In this document: piece by piece, positions 8,844 through 16,931 of the stretch
How the letters are laid out: each line of letters starts with the position of its first letter
Numbering within the stretch: position 1 is the first letter of the stretch
Assembly (NCBI RefSeq): GCF_017351175.1
Contig: NZ_JAFMPN010000003.1
Span: 124,001-188,000 of the forward strand
Direction: 5' to 3'
Origin: Desulfovibrio sp. Huiquan2017
Lineage (GTDB): Bacteria > Desulfobacterota > Desulfovibrionia > Desulfovibrionales > Desulfovibrionaceae
DNA length: 64,000 bases
The notes under the pieces: generated by a model
The model's input: the letters and a program-made list of their open reading frames with translations, nothing else
Database searches by the model: none
Told to the model about the DNA's origin: nothing
Program-made: the position numbers and the translations under genes

Positions 8844-10298
8844 TCAAAATAGCAACTTTTTAAACAAATCGCTCATATATGCATCAACTTGGTCTTTGCC
8901 ATTTGTATTCCATTTCATATGCAGCATATTGCAAATATCATTATCGTCCAGCACAATTACGAACCCCCTTCTGTCATTTATAATATCTTTGCATCGTTGC
9001 TCACAGAGATTTTTATCTCCCTTATTTCTACAAATGAGGATTCCAAACTGACCTCTTTTATCACTAAATCTGCCTGTTAGTTGATCAAACTCTGGGTTAC
9101 GCATATCAGAATTATAGTTTTTGCATTCAAATAAAATATACGGGCAGAATATGTTATGCATCGATATCAATTTTTTAAAAAAGCCATGATCACAACTATT
9201 ATCATACGAAATATCTATTCTTTTTCTTCCATCGTGGATTGGGGCCTCTTTTTTCGGATTCATTAAGTCTGGAGAAAAAATAGCATTTAGAGCGCCAACA
9301 ATTGTATTGTGAAACACATCCGCCTGCTCCCTGCCTGGAGCTATTCCACGAATTTGTGTAATGATATCTTCATAAAATATCGGCCTAGGGCTTTTCTGCT
9401 TTGACTCAATCCCCTCTGCAGACAGAAAACAATCATCCGCCTTAGCCTGTTGCTTATACTGCTCCATTGTTTCAGGCTTTCTTTGAGCAAATTCAGCGAT
9501 GAAGTCCTTCGTCTGCGGATAATGCTCCCTCAGTGTCTTTTTATACACCTTCCGCTTCTCACCTTTCTTAGTTTTCAAAACTGTGACCAACGAGGTATTG
9601 GCTGACAAGTTTTCTGCCTGCAGAAAGTTTAGAACAAAGTGGTTATAATATTTTTGATGGTTTATAATTGATCGATATCGAACGATGTTGCGAGGAACTA
9701 GTATTATTTTAGAATCTCCATAAACCGGTAAGTATGAAAAAGAATTAAACCATCTAGCGTTCTCAGGGTCCCAACACATGCCAGCTTGAACTTTATGTGT
9801 TGTCACCCCCCATAATTCACATTGATTATGTGTATATTCAATTAATTTATGCCTAATAATATTAATTGTCATATCCGATATCCTGTCAGAACTAACGCCC
9901 TCTATCATCAGTTCGCAGTCTGAGATATCTTGTAATTGCCCAGTCTTAGCAGCTTTACTATTTAGTATACTATTCATCAAGCTGCTAGCATACCCAGTTC
10001 CGATACCACTCCCACGTGGGGAACCTTTCGATAGTCCCAATCGTGTACTATTAGGCTCACGAAAATGAATCAATATAGACTTTGCTTCTTCAAAACTACC
10101 AGAACTGATTAATTTTACTAACGTTGAAAAAAAATCAACTATAATCTCATTACAATCAGAGTACCATTCTCCTGGATATATACTAATCGCATAAGGGTCC
10201 ACGAAAAGCGGCATATCACGATCTAGTTCTATGTCTACAAAATCTAATTCAGCTTGCGATTTATCAATTTTGAAATATTCAGAAAAACGGGGGCTCAT
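8844..10298 (-). CDS. AT-rich gene of unknown function with PD-(D/E)xK nuclease-like C-terminus
   Basis: 484 residues from the ATG at 10296-10298, which has AGGAGT 5 nt upstream; a longer in-frame start at 10379 lacks a good site. No named family is recognised. The N-terminus has a motif pattern (MPLFVDPYAIS, TRLGLSKGSPRGSGIGTG, EGVSSDRISDMTINIIRHKL) that I recall from uncharacterised bacterial proteins. The C-terminus has D362 in KRIDIS, then FECKNY with E391-x-K393, fitting a restriction-endonuclease fold. Its base composition is far more AT-rich than its neighbours, and palindromic repeat DNA lies beside it, so recent transfer is likely. A stand-alone defence or mobile-element role is possible but unproven. 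Confidence 0.75.
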   Translation of the reverse strand: MSPRFSEYFKIDKSQAELDFVDIELDRDMPLFVDPYAISIYPGEWYSDCNEIIVDFFSTLVKLISSGSFEEAKSILIHFREPNSTRLGLSKGSPRGSGIGTGYASSLMNSILNSKAAKTGQLQDISDCELMIEGVSSDRISDMTINIIRHKLIEYTHNQCELWGVTTHKVQAGMCWDPENARWFNSFSYLPVYGDSKIILVPRNIVRYRSIINHQKYYNHFVLNFLQAENLSANTSLVTVLKTKKGEKRKVYKKTLREHYPQTKDFIAEFAQRKPETMEQYKQQAKADDCFLSAEGIESKQKSPRPIFYEDIITQIRGIAPGREQADVFHNTIVGALNAIFSPDLMNPKKEAPIHDGRKRIDISYDNSCDHGFFKKLISMHNIFCPYILFECKNYNSDMRNPEFDQLTGRFSDKRGQFGILICRNKGDKNLCEQRCKDIINDRRGFVIVLDDNDICNMLHMKWNTNGKDQVDAYMSDLFKKLLF

Positions 10299-10533
10299 GA
10301 GGACTCCTTTATTTTCTTTTTTACATACAACATCGCATAGCCAATTACAATATTGATAAACAATATCCGTCCCAGCCATCTCCTCGTCGGCCCTAGAAGC
10401 TGACGGAGCGGCGGAGCGGCTCTTCGATCCTCGGAGGGAGCGGAGCGAGCGACTGGATCGGGAGCGGAGCCGGTCCGATCAGATTCTTGGGCTGGCGAGG
10501 AAGGCGGCCGCATACCGCCCGGCCCTTTTCTTT

Positions 10534-10567
10534 GGTTCTTTCTTTTGGGCCAGCAAAAGAAAGAACC
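10534..10567. repeat. Long perfect hairpin repeat
   Basis: A 14-bp perfect inverted repeat (GGTTCTTTCTTTTG and its complement) surrounds a 6-nt loop GGCCAG. It resembles the CTTTCTTTTGGG...CAAAAGAAAG hairpins scattered between genes in many proteobacteria; that resemblance is from memory. It may be a copy of a dispersed palindromic element. Confidence 0.75.
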
Positions 10568-10588
10568 CCGCCGGGAGGGCATGGAAGC

Positions 10589-10609
10589 TGAGGCGGCGCA
10601 GCCGCCTCA
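10589..10609. repeat. Second hairpin in the palindromic element
   Basis: Perfect 9-bp arms TGAGGCGGC / GCCGCCTCA with loop GCA, 21 bp after the first hairpin. A weaker GCGCC/GGCGC hairpin follows near 10619-10631. The cluster looks like one composite element. Confidence 0.65.
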
Positions 10610-10656
10610 CTGGCTTTCGCGCCGAAGGCGCCGCCTTTCGTTAGACGAGGGCTAAA

Positions 10657-10863
10657 CTAGCGGGTATGGCACTGCGGACAACAGTGCTTACAGCCATCTA
10701 CCTCGTTATAATAGTTTGATGCGGCTCTGACTGCGCCATGGCAGGACGGATGCTCTCCGAGGTCTTGCCTGTTCTCGGAATCGGGCAACCATGCACAAGT
10801 CATCTCATGCACTTCATGCTCACCTGTGTTTTGAGCTCTTCTGTTCACACAATATCTCGGCAT
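10657..10863 (-). CDS. Small Cys/His-rich protein of unknown function
   Basis: 68 residues with a near-ideal AGGAGG site upstream of the ATG at 10861-10863. Seven cysteines (5, 23, 41, 58, 61, 62, 65) and histidines at 16, 19, 38, 42, 60 and 66 suggest one or two bound metal ions, probably zinc. The pattern MPRYCVN...GEHEVHE...GCKHCCPQCHT matches a short protein family I recall as widespread but uncharacterised. There is no signal peptide or membrane segment. It lies between the AT-rich nuclease-like gene and a terminator, in the accessory patch. Function unknown; DNA or RNA binding is a guess. Confidence 0.8.
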   Translation of the reverse strand: MPRYCVNRRAQNTGEHEVHEMTCAWLPDSENRQDLGEHPSCHGAVRAASNYYNEVDGCKHCCPQCHTR

Positions 10864-10957
10864 AAGAACCTCCTAAACAATTTTTGGAACCTCATACCAT
10901 TTTTTAAATAAAAAATCTATGCTACTATAAACGAGATGACTTCTCTTGAAATTCCAA

Positions 10958-10985
10958 TAAAAAAAGCCCCGCTTTGCGGGGCCTT
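10958..10985 (-). terminator. Rho-independent terminator
   Basis: Stem GCCCCGC / GCGGGGC (10966-10972 and 10976-10982) with loop TTT. It is followed on the minus strand by a T run (the A run at 10958-10965 here). It ends the solute-binding protein transcript. Confidence 0.85.
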
Positions 10986-11041
10986 CCTTTATTCTTCTCT
11001 CTTCTCTCCCGCCTTTCAAAAAAGGCAGCCCCAAACAACCG

Positions 11042-11842
11042 CTATTGCCTGGCCCCATACTTCGCCAAAATAGCCTTAATACGCCCCTCGGCACGCATCT
11101 GCTTGATGACCGAATTGAATTCAGGCAGCCGACCCGCATAAGCGCTGTCCCGATTGACAAGCAGATGGAAAGGCATGGCGTCCAGGGAAACATCCGTCTC
11201 CACGATGCGGTTCGCCACCCCGCCCTCGCGGATGAGCGGCCACGCGGCCATGGGCCATTCGATGGCGATGTCGCCCCGGTGGTTGGCCAGCATGAGCCAG
11301 ACGTTCTTGAGCAGCGGGGACTCGTAGATCTTGATCCCCCGCGAACGGATGTATTTATCGTTCCAGCCGTTGCCATGGTAGGTGATCACCACTAGGCCCA
11401 TGCGGTAGATGTCGTCGATGGATCGAATGTTGCGGATCGCCGCCAGACGGGGATGATCCGAAGTGGTGAATACCTTGAGTTGCTTGAGATAAAAGGGATC
11501 GGCGTGGGTGGCCGCGTAGACCAGCCGCTCGGCCGTGGGCACGGTGATCATGGCATCGGCTTCGCCGGATTGGACCAGGACCTGGCAACGGCTCCACGGG
11601 TAGGCCCGCCACATGGACTCGATACCCATGCGGCCCAGGGCCTCATGGACGATATCATAGAAGAAGCCGGTCATCTCCTGCCCGCCGTCCCGCGTAAAAA
11701 ACGGCCAGTAATCAGGATACACCACGCGAAGAGGCCCGGCCGCAAAAGCAGCCGAAGGGGCCAGGAGCACGACCGCCAGGCAACAGCCAAGCAAGAATCG
11801 CCCGCCCCAACCGAACAATCTTCGCAACATAGAGTGCAACAT
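11042..11842 (-). CDS. Periplasmic solute-binding protein (SBP_bac_3 type)
   Basis: 266 residues with an N-terminal signal peptide (hydrophobic GRFLLGCCLAVVLLAP, cleavage probably after AFAA near residue 35). The mature part has the two-lobe fold seen in polar amino-acid binding proteins: RVVYPDYWPFF at the start, ADAMITVPTAERL, and LLVNRD near the hinge. No ABC permease or ATPase gene is adjacent, so it may be a stand-alone sensor-like or orphan binding protein, as is common in Desulfovibrio. It is transcribed alone between two terminators. Ligand unknown. A second ATG four codons downstream is a possible start; neither has a clear ribosome-binding site. Confidence 0.85.
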   Translation of the reverse strand: MLHSMLRRLFGWGGRFLLGCCLAVVLLAPSAAFAAGPLRVVYPDYWPFFTRDGGQEMTGFFYDIVHEALGRMGIESMWRAYPWSRCQVLVQSGEADAMITVPTAERLVYAATHADPFYLKQLKVFTTSDHPRLAAIRNIRSIDDIYRMGLVVITYHGNGWNDKYIRSRGIKIYESPLLKNVWLMLANHRGDIAIEWPMAAWPLIREGGVANRIVETDVSLDAMPFHLLVNRDSAYAGRLPEFNSVIKQMRAEGRIKAILAKYGARQ

Positions 11843-11913
11843 GCTGCAACAATAGCAGATTCTTTTCTTCCGTCAACCAGATAGAGTATGCCGAGAGAGA
11901 AAAGAGCATTATA

Positions 11914-11949
11914 ATAGTAAAAAGCCGCCCAAAGGCGGCTTTTTACTAT
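11914..11949 (-). terminator. Terminator after the RND efflux operon
   Basis: A 16-bp perfect stem (11914-11929 with 11934-11949) and loop CAAA, with A runs on the left and T runs on the right of the GC core. It should stop the leftward efflux transcript and could work both ways. Confidence 0.9.
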
Positions 11950-11969
11950 AGCAGTCGATACAAGATAGT

Positions 11970-14900
11970 CTATTTTTCTTTCTTGTTGGCTATGCCTTCC
12001 CGCCGCAGGAATCGGCCAATCCAGGAACCCGCGCCCTGGATGGCGGTGTACAGGGAGGGAACCACAAGCACGCCGAGGAGCGTGGCCGCGATCATGCCGC
12101 CGAAGACCGAGGTGCCCAGCGCGTGACGGCTGGCCGACCCCGCGCCCGAGGCCCGAACCAGCGGGATGACGCCCAGGATGAAGGCGAACGAGGTCATCAG
12201 GATGGGCCGGAAACGCAAAGCCGCCGCAGCCTTGGCCGCCTCCAGGATGGACATGCCCGCGTCGTGTTTATCCTTGGCGTATTCCACGATCATGATCGCG
12301 TTCTTGGCGGCCAGGCCGATGAGCATAATCAGCCCGACTTGGGCATAGACGTTGTTATCCAGCCCGCGCAACCACTGGGCCGACATGCCGCCGAAGATGC
12401 CCAGCGGGACGCAGAGGATGACCGCGAACGGCGTGGTCCAGCTCTCGTACTGCGCGGCCAGGACCAGGAAGACCATGACGATGGCCAGGACGAAGATCAG
12501 CCCGGTCTGGCCCCCGGCGTACTTCTCCTGGTAGGCGATGGCCGTCCAGTCGAAGCCGTAGCCGTCGGGCAGGTTCTGCCGGGCGACTTCCTCCATGGCG
12601 TCCATGGTCTGGCCGGAGCTGTATCCGGCCGGGGTCGCCGCATTGATCTCCACCGTGCGGAAGACGTTGTAACGCTGAATATATTCCGGCCCGGTGATGC
12701 GCTTGGCATGGCTCAGGGTGGACAAGGGGACCATCTGGCCGGAATTGGAGCGCATATAGAACCTGTTCAGGTCCTCAAGCCGGGTGCGGAACTGGGATTC
12801 GGCCTGGGCCATGACCCGGTAGGTGCGCCCGTACTTGTTGAAGTCGTTGATGTAGTAGCCGCCGAGATAGGTTTGCAGCGTCTTGAACACATCCGACATG
12901 GGCACGCCGAGCTTCTTGACCTTGTCGCGGTCGATCTCCACGAAGTACTGCGGCACACTGTCGCTGAAGGTGGTGAACAGGTTGGCTATCTCCGGGCGCT
13001 TGGAGGCTTCGGCGATGTACTGCCTGGTCACGGAGGCCAGCTCGCCCACGGTATTCCCGGAGCGGTCCTGAAGCTCGAACTGAAGCCCGCCGGTTGAGGA
13101 CAGGCCGGGAATGGGCGGCGGCGAAAAGGCCATGACCACCGCTTCCTGGATGGACCAGAAGGTCTTCTGCGCCTTGCCCATGATGGACTTGAGCGACAGT
13201 TCCGGCGTGGTCCGCTCGGACCAGTCGTCCAGGACCACGAAGATCGCCGAGGTGTACGAGGAGTACGCCCCGGTCAGGAGGTTGAACCCGCCGAGCACCA
13301 CGTAGTTGTGCACGCCCGGAGCGGTCTTGAGGTAGTCCTCGATCTTGTGCATGACCACATCGGAACGCTCCAGGGACGCGCCCTCGGGCAGGGAAGCATT
13401 GATAATGAAATACCCCTGGTCCTCGTCCGGCACGAAGCTGGACGGCAAGGAGGCGAACAGCCCGCCGCACGCGCCCACAAGCACGGCCACCACGAGCACG
13501 CCCAGGAAGGCGCGCCGAACCATGGCCGCCACGGCCGCATTGTACCGCTTGGTGGCCCAGTCGAACATGGAGTTGAACCTGTCGAAGAACCAGCCGAGCG
13601 GCCCGCGGATGGGCTTGTACGGCCGCAGGATCAGGGCCGACAGGGCCGGGGACAGGGTCAGGGCGTTGATGGACGAGATGGCCACGGACACGGACAGGGT
13701 CAGGGCGAACTGCTTGTACAACTGCCCGGTGATGCCGCCCATGAAGCCCACGGGGACGAACACCGCGATAAGCACCAGCGTGCTGGCGATGACCGGGCCG
13801 GTGACCTCGCTCATGGCCTTCTTGGTGGCCTCCTTGGGGGTCATGCCCTCCTCGTCGATATTACGCTGGGTCGCCTCCACCACCACGATGGCGTCGTCAA
13901 CCACGATGCCGATGGCCAGAACCAAGCCGAACAGGGTCAGGGTGTTGATGGAGAACCCGAGCACGGGGAACAGCGCGAAGGTTCCGATCAGGGAGACCGG
14001 CACGCAGACCATGGGAATGACGGTCGTGCGCCAGTTCTGCAAGAACACGAAAACCACCAGGAAGACGAGGATCAGCGCCTCGTACAAGGTCTCCATGACC
14101 TCGTCGATGGACGAATTCACGAACCGGGTGGTGTCGTAGGGGATGGAATAATGGACGCCCTCCGGGAAATACCGGGACAGGTCCTCCATGGTCGCCCGCA
14201 CCTGCTTGGCCACGTCCAGGGCGTTGGACCCGGGCAGCTGGTAGATGAGCATGGAGGCGTTGGGCTGGCCGTTCAGCCGCGCGAACGTGAAATAATTCTT
14301 GGCCCCGAGCTCCACCCGGGCCACATCCTTGATGCGCACGGTGGAACCGTCGGCCTCGGCCTTGAGGATGATGTTGCCGAATTCGTCGGGATCGCCCAGC
14401 CGCCCCTTGACGCGCAGGGTCATCTGGAACTGCTGGTCCTTGGGTGTGGGCGGCATGCCGATCTGTCCAGCCGGAGCCTGGGTGTTCTGCTCCTCCACGG
14501 CATTGATCACGTCGCTGACCGTCAGATTGTAGGAGGCCAGCCTGTCCGGATCGAGCCACAGCCGCATGCCGTAGTCCAAATCGCCGAACATGTTCACATC
14601 GCCGACGCCATTGATGCGCCGAAGGGCATCATAGAGATTGATCTTGCCGTAGTTGTTCAGGAACAGGGTGTCGTACTCGGGCTTGTCCGAGGTCAGGGAG
14701 ACGATAAGCACGAACTCCGGCGATTGCTTGCGCACGGAAATACCGGTGTTGCGGACGTCCTGGGGCAACTGAGGCGCGGCCAGATTGACGCGGTTCTGCA
14801 CGTCCACGGTGGCCAGCTCCAGGTCGCGGCCCAGTTCGAAGGTCACGGTCAGGTTCATGGAGCCGTCGTTGGCCGAGATGGACTTCATGTACATCATGTC

Positions 14901-15122
14901 CTGAGCCCCGTTGACCTGTTCCTCGATGGGCGCGGCCACGGACTGCTCCACGGTCTCGGCGTCGGCTCCGGTGTAGGAGGCCTGGACGCTGACCGAAGGC
15001 GGCGAGATCTGCGGATACTGGGCGATGGGCAGGGCGAACAGAGAAAGCACGCCCACCAGCAGGATGATGATGGCCATCACCGAGGCGAAGATGGGGCGGT
15101 CGATGAAGAAACGGACGAACAT
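11970..15122 (-). CDS. RND multidrug efflux permease, AcrB/MexB type (HAE1)
   Basis: 1050 residues, the normal length for the family. It begins with the classic first helix (RFFIDRPIFASVMAIIILLVG) and carries the proton-relay acids in GIVVDDAIVVVEA and the matching lysine in GLAAKNAIMIVEYAKD. Two large periplasmic loops and twelve membrane helices are expected. The pump sits in the inner membrane and exports drugs, detergents or other hydrophobic compounds using the proton gradient. It starts three bases after the adaptor gene, so the two are co-transcribed. No TolC-like outer-membrane gene follows, so the channel must come from elsewhere. Substrate cannot be predicted. Confidence 0.95.
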   Translation of the reverse strand: MFVRFFIDRPIFASVMAIIILLVGVLSLFALPIAQYPQISPPSVSVQASYTGADAETVEQSVAAPIEEQVNGAQDMMYMKSISANDGSMNLTVTFELGRDLELATVDVQNRVNLAAPQLPQDVRNTGISVRKQSPEFVLIVSLTSDKPEYDTLFLNNYGKINLYDALRRINGVGDVNMFGDLDYGMRLWLDPDRLASYNLTVSDVINAVEEQNTQAPAGQIGMPPTPKDQQFQMTLRVKGRLGDPDEFGNIILKAEADGSTVRIKDVARVELGAKNYFTFARLNGQPNASMLIYQLPGSNALDVAKQVRATMEDLSRYFPEGVHYSIPYDTTRFVNSSIDEVMETLYEALILVFLVVFVFLQNWRTTVIPMVCVPVSLIGTFALFPVLGFSINTLTLFGLVLAIGIVVDDAIVVVEATQRNIDEEGMTPKEATKKAMSEVTGPVIASTLVLIAVFVPVGFMGGITGQLYKQFALTLSVSVAISSINALTLSPALSALILRPYKPIRGPLGWFFDRFNSMFDWATKRYNAAVAAMVRRAFLGVLVVAVLVGACGGLFASLPSSFVPDEDQGYFIINASLPEGASLERSDVVMHKIEDYLKTAPGVHNYVVLGGFNLLTGAYSSYTSAIFVVLDDWSERTTPELSLKSIMGKAQKTFWSIQEAVVMAFSPPPIPGLSSTGGLQFELQDRSGNTVGELASVTRQYIAEASKRPEIANLFTTFSDSVPQYFVEIDRDKVKKLGVPMSDVFKTLQTYLGGYYINDFNKYGRTYRVMAQAESQFRTRLEDLNRFYMRSNSGQMVPLSTLSHAKRITGPEYIQRYNVFRTVEINAATPAGYSSGQTMDAMEEVARQNLPDGYGFDWTAIAYQEKYAGGQTGLIFVLAIVMVFLVLAAQYESWTTPFAVILCVPLGIFGGMSAQWLRGLDNNVYAQVGLIMLIGLAAKNAIMIVEYAKDKHDAGMSILEAAKAAAALRFRPILMTSFAFILGVIPLVRASGAGSASRHALGTSVFGGMIAATLLGVLVVPSLYTAIQGAGSWIGRFLRREGIANKKEK

Positions 15123-15125
15123 GGG

Positions 15126-16406
15126 CTACTCCGCCCCGGTCTTCGCGTTGTCGGAACCGCTCTGCCCTTCGTCGGGCACGGGCGCGGCCGCGTTTCCGTC
15201 ACCGTCCTGGGCCGCGGGCTGTGTCTGTTCGCCGTCCTGGGCCGCAGGCTGTGCCTGCTCGCCGGAATCCATGGGAACCACCATCGGCTTGATCTTCATG
15301 CCCGGCTTGACCCGGTTGATGCCCTCGGACAAAAGCATGTCCCCGGCTTTGACGCCCTCGGTCACCACGGCCAGATTTATGGACTCGGTGCCGAGCTTGA
15401 CCGGCTGGTTCCGGATGGTCCCGTCGGCGTCCACCAGGTACACGGACTTCATGCCCTGAACGTCCATGATCGCGCGCGCAGGAATGACCACCGCGTTCTC
15501 GTGGTTGGCGACGCGCACGCGGACCTTGGCATACTGGCCGGGCTTGAGCAGGTTCCCGGGATTGGGGAAGAGCACCCGGATGCCCAAAGTTCCGGTCTGC
15601 GGGTCCACGGTCGGGTTGATCATGTCGTAGCTGCCCGGCTGACTGTACTCGCCGCCGTCGGCCAGGATCAGCCGAATGGGCCGGTCACCGGACTCGCGAG
15701 CCTTCTTGTCGCGCATGGCCCGGATGTAGTCGCCCTCGCTGACGTTGAAACTGACGTAAACCGGATCCATGGTGGAAATGGTCGCCAGCAGGGTGTTCTC
15801 GCCCTGGCCCACCAGGTTGCCGACGTCCACCTGGACGCGGCCGATGACGCCGTCGATCGGCGAATAGATCTTGGTGTAGCCGAGCTGGATACGGGCGTTC
15901 TCGACCTTGGCCTTGTTGTCGGCCAACTGGGCTTTGTAGGTGGCCGCCTGGGTCTGGTAGCTTTCGAACTCGTCGCGGCTGACCACACCCTCGTCAAAAA
16001 GCTTCTTGAAACGCTTCAGGTCCTTGGCGGCCTTGTTGTAGAGGGCCTGATTGTATTCCAGGCCGGACTGGGCCTGCTTCAGGTCCTCTTGGAAAGGCTT
16101 GGGGTCGATGACGAAGAGCAGATCGCCCTTCTTCACGCTCCGGCCCTCCTCGAAATTTTTCTCGATCAAGAAACCGGCCACCCGCGCCCGGACCTCCACG
16201 GTCTCGTGGGCACTGATCTGACCGACCCATTCGCCCCAACTGGGCACATCGCGGACTTCGGCCTTGACGACCTTCATGGGCACCGGGTCCTGCTCGATTG
16301 CCTGCTCGGCCTTTTTCTTATCGCTACCGGAGCAACCCGCCAGGGCCAAGGAAAAGAGCAATGCGACACAGCCGACCGTCACGGAACGCAAAACAGAGTT
16401 CACCAT
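15126..16406 (-). CDS. RND efflux periplasmic adaptor lipoprotein (AcrA/MexA type)
   Basis: 426 residues from the ATG at 16404-16406, chosen because AAGG lies 8 nt upstream and the frame then opens with a lipoprotein signal (LLFSLALAGC, lipid-attached C25). The middle has the lipoyl half-motifs and coiled-coil hairpin of membrane fusion proteins (VEVRARVAGFLIEKNFEEG, LFVIDPKPFQ, IYSPIDGVIGRV). The C-terminal tail is low-complexity Gln/Ala/Asp-rich with a short AQPAAQDGEQ/TQPAAQDG repeat. It bridges the inner-membrane pump to an outer-membrane channel. First gene of the two-gene efflux operon. Confidence 0.93.
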   Translation of the reverse strand: MVNSVLRSVTVGCVALLFSLALAGCSGSDKKKAEQAIEQDPVPMKVVKAEVRDVPSWGEWVGQISAHETVEVRARVAGFLIEKNFEEGRSVKKGDLLFVIDPKPFQEDLKQAQSGLEYNQALYNKAAKDLKRFKKLFDEGVVSRDEFESYQTQAATYKAQLADNKAKVENARIQLGYTKIYSPIDGVIGRVQVDVGNLVGQGENTLLATISTMDPVYVSFNVSEGDYIRAMRDKKARESGDRPIRLILADGGEYSQPGSYDMINPTVDPQTGTLGIRVLFPNPGNLLKPGQYAKVRVRVANHENAVVIPARAIMDVQGMKSVYLVDADGTIRNQPVKLGTESINLAVVTEGVKAGDMLLSEGINRVKPGMKIKPMVVPMDSGEQAQPAAQDGEQTQPAAQDGDGNAAAPVPDEGQSGSDNAKTGAE

Positions 16407-16562
16407 CTCGAAAACCTTGCGTTGTGTTGTTGTAAAAAAGTCCCTCACCATCGGATACAATCGCCGCCACCTTACCGGCATCGCCCGAGTATGTACATTA
16501 GTTATTTCACATAATGCGTATAGTTGCGTCAACTCGCCGGAACCAAACCCCCGCTCTTCGTA

Positions 16563-16591
16563 TTGACTACGGTCCGGCCAGACCGTACTTA
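16563..16591 (+). promoter_or_regulatory. Promoter with an 18-bp palindrome in the spacer
   Basis: TTGACT (16563-16568), 17 bp, then TACTTA (16586-16591). An inverted repeat ACGGTC-N6-GACCGT (16569-16586) fills the spacer exactly, a position where a repressor would block polymerase. It lies 42 bp upstream of the DUF1844 gene and about 160 bp from the divergent efflux adaptor start. Confidence 0.5.
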
Positions 16592-16632
16592 TCGGCCAGT
16601 GACAACCGCATTCAATCAGCACGGAGAGGAAA

Positions 16633-16920
16633 ATGGGCGAGAACACCTGCAAAGAAAACCCCATGAAGGGCATCCCCCTAGGCATCAATTTCACCACCTT
16701 CATCTATTCTCTATCGTCCTCGGCCCTGGTCGCCCTGGGCGAGGCGGCCGACCCGGGCACGGGCAAGGTCCAGTTCAACAAAGAACTGGCCAAGCACACC
16801 ATCGACGTGCTCGGCATGCTCAAGCAGAAATTCGACAACGGCCTGGAAGAAGACGAAAAAAAACTTCTGTGCGAGATCGTGTACAATCTGCGGATGGCCT
16901 ACGTTAACAAGACAAAATAG
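16633..16920 (+). CDS. DUF1844 family protein
   Basis: 95 residues with a GGAGAGG site before ATG 16633. The sequence GINFTTFIYSLSSSALVALG followed by a helical half with DVLGMLKQKFDNGLEEDEKKLL matches DUF1844, a short family of unknown function common in deltaproteobacteria and other phyla. There is no signal peptide; the first half is hydrophobic enough to touch a membrane. It lies 11 bp upstream of argC and is probably co-transcribed. The association with argC may be only shared transcription. Confidence 0.8.
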   Translation: MGENTCKENPMKGIPLGINFTTFIYSLSSSALVALGEAADPGTGKVQFNKELAKHTIDVLGMLKQKFDNGLEEDEKKLLCEIVYNLRMAYVNKTK

Positions 16921-16931
16921 CGGGAAAAGCA

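Larger units (their letters stand above)
10299..10656. other. Intergenic palindromic region
   Basis: About 360 bp without a credible gene. It falls in two parts: an AT-rich leader of the nuclease-like gene (10299-10380) and a GC-rich stretch (10381-10656) packed with inverted repeats. The only long frame here is low-complexity and antisense to the repeats. Confidence 0.6.

Noticed and set aside
10295-10582. Leftward 95-codon frame over the palindromic element
   Set aside because: Low-complexity translation of repeat DNA; the true gene start at 10298 has the ribosome-binding site.
10873-11376. Leftward 167-codon frame overlapping the solute-binding gene
   Set aside because: Different frame of a clear gene; it runs through the terminator.
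13308-16514. Rightward frame of about 1070 codons
   Set aside because: Antisense to the well-supported RND pump and adaptor genes; His/Gly/Gln-rich shadow composition.
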